Source: a bacterium UBA3734 (GTDB taxonomy: Bacteria; Bacteroidota; Bacteroidia; Bacteroidales; Bacteroidaceae). From it: a stretch of DNA of 9,084 bases. Position numbers and translations under genes: made by a program. Positions 1 through 6,419 of the stretch are shown here, piece by piece (position 1 is the stretch's first letter; every line of letters begins with the position of its first letter). Location: NCBI GenBank assembly GCA_002372575.1, contig DFHC01000026.1:194-9277 (forward strand), given 5' to 3'. Below the pieces are notes generated by a model. It saw only the letters and a program-made list of their open reading frames with translations. It ran no database searches and was not told the DNA's origin.

Positions 1-1
1 G

Positions 2-214
2 CTCTTCCACGACACGAAAGACGACGTCGTGCCAGTGGAGAACTTCCATGCCATGAGCAATTTCCTCAAGGCTCATGGCATCAAGACAGAGGAGTTTGTC
101 GGTGAGTACAGCTCAGGACTGACCAAGGAACTCGGCTTCACCAACCACGAGGTATCGGCACTCACCTTCTTCCTCAAAATCATCGAGTGGATGAATGCAA
201 ACTACGGTTCGTAG
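2..214 (+). CDS. Alpha/beta hydrolase-like protein, C-terminal end (5' partial)
   Basis: The reading frame is open from base 2 to the TAG at 212-214 and gives about 70 residues with no start in the window. The fragment begins LFHDTKDDVVPVENFHAM, which resembles the late strand and turn carrying the catalytic Asp in alpha/beta hydrolases (the DxxVP pattern seen in esterases, lipases and S9-type peptidases). About 35 residues later, GFTNHEVSAL could supply the catalytic His, followed by a final helix (FFLKIIEWMN). The nucleophile Ser would lie upstream of the window, so neither substrate nor location can be judged. An in-frame GTG at 29 is an internal Val codon, not a start, because the homologous-looking sequence continues upstream of it. 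The gene is co-directional with the cas operon, but a terminator separates them. Family assignment is moderately sure; the specific function is unknown. Confidence 0.6.
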   Translation, partial: LFHDTKDDVVPVENFHAMSNFLKAHGIKTEEFVGEYSSGLTKELGFTNHEVSALTFFLKIIEWMNANYGS

Positions 215-340
215 GTTAGTTTTTTGATTGATTTGTCTGACCGCATCCGTCGTGCGGCTGAAAATATCGAATAAGCCCCGGCTGTTGGTATGCCGAATTT
301 GAACAGCGAAGTCGCCGCCCGGGCTTGCGGCGCATCTGCG
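215..340 (+). other. Structured intergenic region, possible 3' UTR or small RNA
   Basis: No convincing gene lies between the hydrolase stop and the terminator at 341. Three hairpins are visible before it: CCGCA/TGCGG at 241-245 and 253-257, GCTGTT/AACAGC at 281-286 and 302-307, and CGCCGC/GCGGCG at 313-318 and 327-332. The segment near 273-280 can also pair, with one bulge, with the loop of the third hairpin (319-325). The stretch may be a long structured 3' UTR of the hydrolase gene, a small RNA ending at the terminator, or a dispersed repeat. Small minus-strand ORFs (202-416) overlap it but lack a recognisable family. Only the pairing is directly seen; an RNA function is inference. Confidence 0.3.
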
Positions 341-374
341 ATGGGGAAATCCTGAGGGGTTTCCCCATTTTTTT
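341..374 (+). terminator. Intrinsic terminator upstream of the cas operon
   Basis: A perfect 9-bp stem, ATGGGGAAA (341-349) with TTTCCCCAT (360-368), encloses a 10-base loop and is followed by seven T (368-374). It should end transcription coming from the hydrolase gene, or from a small RNA in 215-340, and so isolate the cas operon. The stem lies 127 bases downstream of the hydrolase stop codon, which is a long distance for a terminator serving only that gene. Confidence 0.85.
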
Positions 375-486
375 GAAAAAATATGGCAGTTTCGGCATTT
401 TGTCGCATCTCTGCACTCGGCTTAAAGATAGTGGTAATATTGTGTTTTTTTTTTGCTAAGGGATTGAATTTTCTTCTTCGAACGAG

Positions 487-516
487 TTGGTAGTTCAGTT
501 TTTTTTCTTATATTTG
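487..516 (+). promoter_or_regulatory. Bacteroidota-type promoter of the cas operon
   Basis: TATATTTG at 509-516 matches the Bacteroidota -7 consensus TAnnTTTG. A TTG at 487-489 lies 19 bases upstream of it, the expected distance for the -33 element. Transcription would begin roughly at 520-524, only a few bases before the ATG at 526. The region between the terminator and the promoter (375-486) is AT-rich, with a run of ten T at 445-454 and another of eight T at 499-506. I see no clear operator there. Support is by consensus match and position only. Confidence 0.6.
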
Positions 517-525
517 CAAATTGAA

Positions 526-2694
526 ATGCTACTACTCCAAACAGTCATATCGCACGTAAGACAGTCTGATGCGGCAATTCAGTCGAACGACGACCATCAG
601 CAGGGTGTTGCAGAAAGGGCGGAGGCCTTTGCTGCAGAGTTCGGTATGGGTGAATGGGGGAGGGTTTTGGGTCTGTTGCACGACAAAGGCAAGGAAAAGA
701 AGGCGTTTCAACAACACATTATTAAGGAGAGTGGGTTGGATCCGTCTGTCAGGGTTGAGGGAGATTACAAACATGCGTACGTTGGAGCTTTGTTGGCAAA
801 ACAATTGTTTCCAAAGTATCATCCACTGATGGACAATGCCTTAATGGGACATCATCGGGGGCTTTATGACGATGGTGATATGCTAGAGGTTATGAAATCG
901 CAAATTCCTAATGATGTAACAGTCAGTCAAATCAGTGCGCAATTTTCAGTTCCGAAATTACAAAAGCCAAGTGATGTTCATCATCTGCAAAGAATGTTAT
1001 TCAGTTGTCTTGTCGATGCTGACTATTTGGACACGGAAGCCTTCATGCAACCTGAGCAAAGCAAATTGAGGGGAAAATATGAATCGTTGGAAGAACTTGA
1101 AAGGAAATTGGAATTATTCCTGAATAGTTTAAAGAAAAATGCTCCTGACACCGAAGTAAACAGAATCAGAAATGAGGTGCAAGGTTGCTGTTTGAAGGAA
1201 AGCGTTAATCAGCCAGGGTTTTATAGTTTGACAGTACCAACAGGTGGTGGAAAAACGATAGCATCGGTCCTTTGGGCTATCAAACACGCAGTAAGGAACG
1301 GCTTGAAACGAATCATCATCGCTATTCCATACACAAGTATCATCACCCAAACGGCGAGCGTATTAGGAAATATTTTCGGAGACGAAAACGTGCTCGAACA
1401 TCATTCGAATGTTGACCGAACTGATTCCAACGACAAAGAATTGTCGCAAAAGCAGAAGATATCCACCGAGAACTGGGATTATCCTATTGTCGTGACAACG
1501 AATGTGCAACTGTTTGAATCTCTGTATAGCAATAAACCTTCTGATTGCAGGAAACTGCATAATATTGCGAAGAGCGTCCTTATTCTTGACGAAGTACAAA
1601 CGCTTCCGATCGAATTTCTTCAACCTATTGTTGATACTTTGGATTCGTTGAAAAGAGTGTTCGGCACCTCCGTTTTGTTTACGACGGCAAGTCAGCCAGT
1701 ATTGTCTGGAGCTATTCAAGGGACCAATCCATTTGTAGCCTTTGAAGGACTATCGGATATACATGAAATTGTTCCCCGAGAAGCCAATCTTCACGACCGA
1801 TTGCGGCGTGTGGATATTGAGTTTGAAGACGATGCAAGAAAAGAATACGATGAAGTGGCGAAGCAAATTGCCAATTATCCTCGCGTATTATGTATCGTGA
1901 ACACGCGAAACGATGCCAAGGAAATTTATAATCGTTTGCCTAAAGAAGGCATTTGCCTGCACTTGTCGCGAATGATGTGCCCCGACCATGTGAGAGAAAC
2001 TATTGATAGGGTTAAATCAGCCCTTAAAGATTCTGCGAATAGCATTGTCAGAGTGGTGGCGACACAATTGATAGAAGCTGGTGTTGATATTGATTTTCCC
2101 GTGGTATTCCGACAAGAGGCGGGGCTTGATTCCATCTTGCAGGCAGCTGGAAGATGCAATCGTGAGGGGAGTTTGGAACAGGGCAAGGCGGTTGTGTTTG
2201 CATTGCAAAAGCCCTTGCCTCCCGGTTTTATGACGCAGACCAATAATGCCCGACAAAATATGGGGAAAGATTACGATTGGTTCTCACCCGAGGCCATGGA
2301 AGCATATTTCAAACAGCTATATGCACGCGTTAATAGTTTTGACAAGGCAAACATAAAGGAACTGCTTTACAAACCCGATGAGATGCAATTTGAAACCGCA
2401 GCATCAAAGTTCCGTTTGATAGACGACAAAACAACTTCCGTCATCGTGAACTGGAAAAACAGTATGGACTTGGTATCTGTTTTAATAAAAGAAGGCCCCA
2501 ATTATTCTCTGATGAAAAAAATATCGCAGTTTAGTGTCAATGTCAGAGATAGGGAGATGAGGAAATTAGCAGCCGCTGGAGCTGTTGAAGAAGTTTTGGA
2601 AGGCATATTTGTGGTCCGCGACCCGAAATTTTATGACAAAGAGATCGGATTGGCGACCGACAATCATTGGTTAGAAGAATCATTAATTATTTGA
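526..2694 (+). CDS. cas3: CRISPR-associated nuclease-helicase Cas3 (HD-DExH fusion), type I-C
   Basis: Cas3 is recruited by DNA-bound Cascade, where it nicks and unwinds the target and degrades it. I start it at ATG 526 (722 aa). The frame is open from a TTG at 487, but that codon lies in the promoter, and the family's usual N-terminus (H-[IV]-R-x-S-D) matches MLLLQTVISHVRQSD. The HD nuclease domain fills about residues 10-180: H24, the H52-D53 pair in LLHDKGK, H83, H109-H110 and D164. The helicase part carries Walker A PTGGGKT (238-244), motif II DEVQ (355-358), motif III-like TTASQP (386-391), motif V around ATQLIEAGVDI (512-522) and motif VI QAAGRCNREG (539-548). The gene is full length with all key motifs present and no frameshift. 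It ends three bases before cas5c, so it is the first gene of the operon. Assignment is very secure; the exact start is likely but not proven. Confidence 0.96.
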   Translation: MLLLQTVISHVRQSDAAIQSNDDHQQGVAERAEAFAAEFGMGEWGRVLGLLHDKGKEKKAFQQHIIKESGLDPSVRVEGDYKHAYVGALLAKQLFPKYHPLMDNALMGHHRGLYDDGDMLEVMKSQIPNDVTVSQISAQFSVPKLQKPSDVHHLQRMLFSCLVDADYLDTEAFMQPEQSKLRGKYESLEELERKLELFLNSLKKNAPDTEVNRIRNEVQGCCLKESVNQPGFYSLTVPTGGGKTIASVLWAIKHAVRNGLKRIIIAIPYTSIITQTASVLGNIFGDENVLEHHSNVDRTDSNDKELSQKQKISTENWDYPIVVTTNVQLFESLYSNKPSDCRKLHNIAKSVLILDEVQTLPIEFLQPIVDTLDSLKRVFGTSVLFTTASQPVLSGAIQGTNPFVAFEGLSDIHEIVPREANLHDRLRRVDIEFEDDARKEYDEVAKQIANYPRVLCIVNTRNDAKEIYNRLPKEGICLHLSRMMCPDHVRETIDRVKSALKDSANSIVRVVATQLIEAGVDIDFPVVFRQEAGLDSILQAAGRCNREGSLEQGKAVVFALQKPLPPGFMTQTNNARQNMGKDYDWFSPEAMEAYFKQLYARVNSFDKANIKELLYKPDEMQFETAASKFRLIDDKTTSVIVNWKNSMDLVSVLIKEGPNYSLMKKISQFSVNVRDREMRKLAAAGAVEEVLEGIFVVRDPKFYDKEIGLATDNHWLEESLII

Positions 2695-2697
2695 AAT

Positions 2698-3396
2698 ATG
2701 GAATATCACGACAAAGAATTTTGTTTGGAAGTATGGGGCCCGATGGCCTGTTTCACCCGACCAGAGCTGAAAGTGGAGCGGGTGAGCTACGATGTCATTA
2801 CCCCATCGGCAGCAAGGGCTGTCTTTGAAGCCATTTTTTGGAAACCCGCCATTCGCTGGCAAGTGACCAAAATAGAGGTGCTTAACCCTATCAAATGGAC
2901 AACTATTCGAAGGAACGAAGTCGGTGCCGTTGCGTCAAAGAATCCGATTTTCATTGAAGATAAGCGCCAGCAAAAGAATTCGTTGTTGCTTCAGGATGTC
3001 CGCTATCGGATTTGGGCAAAATTGGAATTCATTCCCCAGTGGAAACGGAAAGAGACCCGAAATGCACAGATTGACACAGAGGAGGCGGACTTGCTTCGCA
3101 AAGATGAAAACCCCGGCAAGTACAACGCGATGTTTGAGCGCCGCGCAAGCAAGGGGCAATGCTTCAACCAGCCTTATCTCGGCACACGCGAGTTTTCGGC
3201 CTCGTTCCGTTTGGTGAACCCTGAACAAGAGGAATTGGTATCACCGATTGACGAAAGCCGCGACCTCGGCATCATGCTTTACGACATGGATTTTCAGGGT
3301 AATCCTGATAAACCCGAAGCCATGTTCTTCCGTGTCCAAATGGAGAGCGGAGTGATAATTGTTCCACCAATTAACAGTAAGGAGGTTTTGAGATGA
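2698..3396 (+). CDS. cas5c: Type I-C Cas5c (Cas5d), pre-crRNA endoribonuclease and Cascade subunit
   Basis: The 232-aa protein has the normal length. In type I-C, which lacks Cas6, Cas5c cuts the repeat hairpin and stays bound to the 5' handle of the crRNA. Family landmarks are the N-terminal strand EFCLEVWGPMACFTRPE (7-23), YDVITPSAARAVFEAIFWKP (31-50), IRRNEVG (70-76), NPGKYNAMFERRASKGQCF (138-156) and PYLGTREF (159-166). By my alignment from memory, F47 stands where the Bacillus halodurans enzyme has catalytic Tyr46, and K141-Y142 stand where it has Lys116-His117. The lysine is kept, while the other two positions differ. The gene starts three bases after cas3 and overlaps cas8c by ATGA, which suggests translational coupling. 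No Shine-Dalgarno sequence precedes its ATG. Identity is certain; catalytic competence is likely but worth testing. Confidence 0.95.
   Translation: MEYHDKEFCLEVWGPMACFTRPELKVERVSYDVITPSAARAVFEAIFWKPAIRWQVTKIEVLNPIKWTTIRRNEVGAVASKNPIFIEDKRQQKNSLLLQDVRYRIWAKLEFIPQWKRKETRNAQIDTEEADLLRKDENPGKYNAMFERRASKGQCFNQPYLGTREFSASFRLVNPEQEELVSPIDESRDLGIMLYDMDFQGNPDKPEAMFFRVQMESGVIIVPPINSKEVLR
3379..3385 (+). promoter_or_regulatory. Strong Shine-Dalgarno sequence of cas8c
   Basis: AAGGAGG ends seven bases before the cas8c ATG at 3393 and lies inside the end of cas5c. The other genes of the operon show no comparable motif. It fixes the cas8c start and may raise initiation above simple coupling through the ATGA overlap. 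Confidence 0.6.
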
Positions 3397-5093
3397 TACT
3401 GCAGGCGTTATACGATTATTATAATCGGAGCAAAGGTTCGCTTCCCACTTTTGGACGAGAGCTGAAAGAGATCGGTTTCTTAATAGTCATTGATAAGAAC
3501 GGCAATTTCGTTAAGTTTGAAGACAGAAGAATAGACAAAAAGCAGGCACAAAAGTTTTTGGTCACGAAAAGTGTAGGCCGAACAAGTGCCCCTGCTGCCA
3601 ACTACCTTTATGACAACAGTGCGTATGTATTCGGCTATTCTGAAAAGGGAGATTCTGAAAAATATATTGAGTGCTTTAAAAAGAAGGTTAAAGATATTCT
3701 TAAAGCTTCGCCCGAAAATGACGAACTAAAAGCCGTCGATTCTTTCTATCAACATGATATGGCGATAGTTTTGAATAAAATGAAAGAAGATGCATTGTGG
3801 CCAGAGATAGAGAAAAATTTGAATAAAAAGTACTCGATTTTCTCTTTTCTTATAGAGGGCAATACGAAAATTGTGGCCGAAAATGATGCTTTATTAGATT
3901 TGTTAAATGATGAAGCGGTTGATGCAGATCAAATCTGCTTGATTTCTGGTCAAAGAGGTCATATTGTTGAAACTACCACGGCTACCATGATTCCTGGCAG
4001 TCAAGCAACGGCGAAACTGGTGGCTTTTCAAGTGAATTCAGGCTATGATTCATACGGAAAGGAAAAAGGAGGTAATGCCCCAATCAGCGAAGAAGCTGAA
4101 TTTGCCTATACCACAGCTTTGAATTTCATGCTTCGCTCTGATTCACGAAACAAGTTTATGATAGGCAATCGCACATTCTTGTTTTGGGCATCCAATAATG
4201 ATGAGGCCGGAAAACAAGCAGAAGAAAGCGTTTTCAACATGTTTGGATTCACCGAACAGGAAGATGACCCTAATAGAAACATCGAGCAAGTGCGAAAAAC
4301 ATTCAATGCCATTTATTCAGGTAGTCTAAGAACCTCACTTGATGACAAATTCTACATTCTGGGACTTGCACCAAATTCGGCGCGAATTGCAGTAACTTAT
4401 TGGTCAGAACTGCCATTGAAGGATTTCGCTTTCCGCATCCTTCGCCATTTCGAGGATATGGAAATCGTTGACACCCGTAAAGAGAAGAAACCATACATGG
4501 GACTTCGTTCCATCTTGGCGGCTGTCACATTGGGTGGTAAGTCATCAGATGCTACGCCGAATCTGCCCGAAGCTGTGCTGAAAAGCATCTTTCAGGGACT
4601 TCCATATCCCTATACGCTATTTGCCGGGTGTATTCGTCGGATTCGTGCTGAGCAAAGTTTGAACATTACCCGCGCCGCCATCATCAAGGCTTATTTGAAC
4701 AGAATTAATAACCAACAAAAAATAAATGTTATGTTAGACGACAAAAACACCAATCAAGGCTACCTTTGTGGCCGTCTGTTTGCCGTGCTTGACAAGATTC
4801 AGGACGAGGCGAACAACCAACACTCCATCCGTGAACGCTACATGAACTCGGCAAGTTCAACGCCTGCCGCAGTTTTCGCGACTATCCTTAACTTGTCCTA
4901 TCACCATTCGGAGAAACTGAATGAGGGACGCAGGGTTTGGTTTGAAAAAATCAAGCAAGAAATCGTTGACAAGATTAGTCCTGACGGTTTCCCGACGCAT
5001 CTTGACCTACAAGACCAAGGGCGGTTCTTTGTAGGCTATTATCAGCAAACCCAGTGGTTTTACACAAAGAAAGAAGAACAAGTAACTGAATAA
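3393..5093 (+). CDS. cas8c: Type I-C Cascade large subunit Cas8c (Csd1)
   Basis: This 566-aa protein is the large subunit of I-C Cascade, which recognises the PAM and helps open the target DNA. Family patterns run in order: FGRELKEIGFLIVID (20-34), SVGRTSAPAANYLYDNSAYVFG (60-81, ending in the conserved R-T and D-N-S-A-Y), ICLISGQ (181-187), AFQVNSGYDSYGKEKGGNAP (211-230) and YTTALN (239-244). The C-terminal 120 residues form the helical small-subunit region that is often also translated alone as Cas11c (see 4731-5093). The start is fixed by a strong AAGGAGG and the 4-base overlap with cas5c. Length is normal and no key segment is missing. Base composition shifts within the gene: the first third is AT-rich (for example 3661-3720), while the last third is closer to cas7c. 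Identity is secure. Confidence 0.95.
   Translation: MILQALYDYYNRSKGSLPTFGRELKEIGFLIVIDKNGNFVKFEDRRIDKKQAQKFLVTKSVGRTSAPAANYLYDNSAYVFGYSEKGDSEKYIECFKKKVKDILKASPENDELKAVDSFYQHDMAIVLNKMKEDALWPEIEKNLNKKYSIFSFLIEGNTKIVAENDALLDLLNDEAVDADQICLISGQRGHIVETTTATMIPGSQATAKLVAFQVNSGYDSYGKEKGGNAPISEEAEFAYTTALNFMLRSDSRNKFMIGNRTFLFWASNNDEAGKQAEESVFNMFGFTEQEDDPNRNIEQVRKTFNAIYSGSLRTSLDDKFYILGLAPNSARIAVTYWSELPLKDFAFRILRHFEDMEIVDTRKEKKPYMGLRSILAAVTLGGKSSDATPNLPEAVLKSIFQGLPYPYTLFAGCIRRIRAEQSLNITRAAIIKAYLNRINNQQKINVMLDDKNTNQGYLCGRLFAVLDKIQDEANNQHSIRERYMNSASSTPAAVFATILNLSYHHSEKLNEGRRVWFEKIKQEIVDKISPDGFPTHLDLQDQGRFFVGYYQQTQWFYTKKEEQVTE
4731..5093 (+). CDS. cas11c: Putative Cas11c small subunit, translated from inside cas8c
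   Basis: Type I-C systems are known to make a separate small subunit (Cas11c) by internal initiation in cas8c; two copies line the Cascade belly. Here an in-frame ATG at 4731 (Cas8c residue 447) opens a 120-codon product beginning MLDDKNTNQGYLCGRLFAVL. It sits at the expected domain boundary and gives the expected size of about 14 kDa. The bases before it are A-rich and contain no Shine-Dalgarno sequence, which is usual for Bacteroidota initiation sites. An out-of-frame ATG at 4726 overlaps it. The nested location and start are inferred from the known I-C arrangement; nothing in the sequence proves expression. Confidence 0.65.
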   Translation: MLDDKNTNQGYLCGRLFAVLDKIQDEANNQHSIRERYMNSASSTPAAVFATILNLSYHHSEKLNEGRRVWFEKIKQEIVDKISPDGFPTHLDLQDQGRFFVGYYQQTQWFYTKKEEQVTE

Positions 5094-5114
5094 CAACTTT
5101 AAAGCAATTGTATT

Positions 5115-5954
5115 ATGAACAGAATTGATTTCGTTTACATCTTCGATGTACAAGACGGTAACCCCAATGGCGACCCCGACGCTGGCAACCTGCCCCGTGT
5201 GGACGCCGAAACAGGCATGGGCCTCGTGACCGATGTGTGCCTTAAACGCAAAGTGCGCAACTATGTGCAAGTGGCAAAAGAATGTGCTGCAGGCTACGAC
5301 ATCTTCATCAAAGAAAAAGCGGTTTTGAACACGCTCATAGATAAAGCTCATGAAGATGAATCTGTTAAAGAAGCAAAGGACAAAACATCTGCAGCCCGCG
5401 ATGTAATGTGCAAGTCATATTATGACATTCGGACTTTTGGCGCCGTGATGTCAACAGGTAAGAACGCGGGCCAGGTTCGTGGCCCCATTCAAATGACTTT
5501 TGCCCGTTCCGTTGATTCCATTGCCACCGCCGAACATTCCATCACACGCATGGCAGTGGCCACTGAAAAAGAAGCTGAAAAACAGGGAGGCGACAATCGT
5601 ACTATGGGCCGCAAAGCCACCGTGCCCTATGGTCTCTATGTCTGTCATGGCTTTGTTTCGGCTAATCTCGCCAAGCAAACTGGTTTTTCGGAAGAAGACC
5701 TCGAATTGTTCTGGGAGGCCTTGAAAAACATGTTCGATATCGACCGTTCGGCAGCCCGCGGTTTGATGAGTGCCCAGAAACTGATTGTCTTCAAGCATGA
5801 TTCTGTATTGGGCAATGCACCTGCCAATAAACTGTTTGACCGTGTTAAGGTGGAAAAGAAGTCGGAAGATGCTCCACGCTCATTCGGTGACTACGAGGTG
5901 ACCATCAACAGAGATAATCTTCCTGCCGGCGTGACCGTCGAAGAACTGATTTAG
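5115..5954 (+). CDS. cas7c: Type I-C Cascade backbone protein Cas7c (Csd2)
   Basis: The 279-aa product has the usual length. Cas7c subunits polymerise along the crRNA spacer and hold it for pairing with target DNA. The hallmark N-terminus is clear: [20 protein letters not shown] (11-30), a basic stretch [10 protein letters not shown] (42-51), then [14 protein letters not shown] (102-115) and [15 protein letters not shown] (118-132). The C-terminal region has HGFVSANLA (178-186) and [10 protein letters not shown] (207-216). It begins 21 bases after cas8c with no Shine-Dalgarno sequence and is the last complete cas gene. In typical I-C operons cas4, cas1 and cas2 follow; here a RhuM fragment begins six bases after the stop. 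The codons are visibly richer in GC than those of cas3. Identity is certain. Confidence 0.96.
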   Translation: MNRIDFVYIFDVQDGNPNGDPDAGNLPRVDAETGMGLVTDVCLKRKVRNYVQVAKECAAGYDIFIKEKAVLNTLIDKAHEDESVKEAKDKTSAARDVMCKSYYDIRTFGAVMSTGKNAGQVRGPIQMTFARSVDSIATAEHSITRMAVATEKEAEKQGGDNRTMGRKATVPYGLYVCHGFVSANLAKQTGFSEEDLELFWEALKNMFDIDRSAARGLMSAQKLIVFKHDSVLGNAPANKLFDRVKVEKKSEDAPRSFGDYEVTINRDNLPAGVTVEELI

Positions 5955-5960
5955 CCCATT

Positions 5961-6245
5961 ATGGCCAAAAGATATGAGATAAGAAACAGCACTGCCGATT
6001 TCCTGATTTTCCAGCTGGAAAGCAAGGAGCAGGGTGTTGAGGTGGTGTACGCCAACGAAACTATTTGGTGTACGCAGAAGGCTATGGCGGCACTCTTCGA
6101 TGTGGGAGTGCCCGCCATCAGCAAGCATCTGGCCAATGTCTTTGAAACTGGTGAACTGACGGAAGAGGCAACTATTTCCAAAATGGAAACAGTTCAGCAA
6201 GAAGGTAACCGTGAAGTAAAACGTCACTTCATACGATGTCAATGA
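5961..6245 (+). pseudogene. RhuM-family protein, N-terminal remnant (94 aa)
   Basis: The ORF starts MAKRYEIRNSTADFLIFQLE and continues with the RhuM-type core ETIWCTQKAMAALFDVGVPA, then ISKHLANVFETGEL (residues 33-66), a probable helix-turn-helix. RhuM-family proteins usually exceed 300 residues. Here the family match holds through EGNREVKR (81-88) and is lost at HFIRCQ and the TGA at 6243. The next expected part (YNLDAII-GYRV-like) is absent; a shifted frame gives YDVNETIIL but also stops at once. The family is frequent next to type I restriction genes and on mobile elements, and its biochemical role is poorly known. The six-base gap after cas7c means it is probably co-transcribed. It occupies the place of cas4-cas1-cas2. 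It may be a dead fragment or a small expressed DNA-binding protein. Family assignment is good; function is unknown. Confidence 0.75.
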
Positions 6246-6280
6246 GACCATCATATTGTGACTTGCGAACCTATGGCAGT

Positions 6281-6370
6281 GCATAAAAGTCGGGATGTTC
6301 GCACGCACTGATAGTCATATCGTTACGTATATAATTAAGGCTACAACGGCATAAAAGAAGGGAGGTTCGC
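6281..6370 (+). repeat. Duplicated 22-base leader motif, spaced 68 bases
   Basis: Copies lie at 6281-6302 and 6349-6370. Both begin GCATAAAAG and end GTTCGC, and 19 of 22 positions agree. The second copy also carries AGGTTCGC, the inverse of GCGAACCT at 6265-6272. These may be binding sites for leader proteins, or remains of an older leader copy. Confidence 0.5.
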
Positions 6371-6387
6371 GGAATAATAGGGATTTG

Positions 6388-6404
6388 CGCCTGATTTTCA
6401 GGCG
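6388..6404 (+). repeat. Leader-end hairpin
   Basis: CGCCTGA (6388-6394) and TCAGGCG (6398-6404) form a perfect 7-bp inverted repeat around TTT, fifteen bases before the first CRISPR repeat. It has no T-run after it, so it is not a terminator. A role in leader recognition during spacer insertion is possible but inferred. Confidence 0.55.
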
Positions 6405-6419
6405 ATTAGAATATGTATG

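Larger units (their letters stand above)
6246..6419 (+). promoter_or_regulatory. CRISPR leader
   Basis: This stretch between the RhuM remnant and the first repeat has no gene. It contains GCGAACCT (6265-6272) and its exact inverse AGGTTCGC (6363-6370). A 22-base near-repeat (19 of 22 positions identical) occurs at 6281-6302 and 6349-6370, and a perfect hairpin lies at 6388-6404, fifteen bases before the array. Position, repeat orientation and repeat conservation at this end all mark it as the leader. It should hold the array promoter. A TATATAAT lies at 6328-6335, but I find no good Bacteroidota TAnnTTTG element, so no promoter is placed. Confidence 0.7.

Noticed and set aside
202..416. Two overlapping minus-strand ORFs of 66-68 codons upstream of cas3
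   Set aside because: They run through the terminator stem in two frames, have no family signature and no plausible promoter. The region is better explained as structured non-coding DNA.
487..525. TTG start adding 13 residues to Cas3
   Set aside because: The added part lies over the -33 and -7 promoter elements, and the Cas3 family N-terminus fits the ATG at 526.
1129..1719. Antisense ORFs opposite cas3
   Set aside because: They lie wholly within the conserved helicase region of cas3 and show no recognisable protein features.
6328..6335. TATATAAT in the leader as a sigma-70-like promoter
   Set aside because: The primary sigma factor of Bacteroidota uses TAnnTTTG, and no matching -33 element is evident, so this is not called as a promoter.
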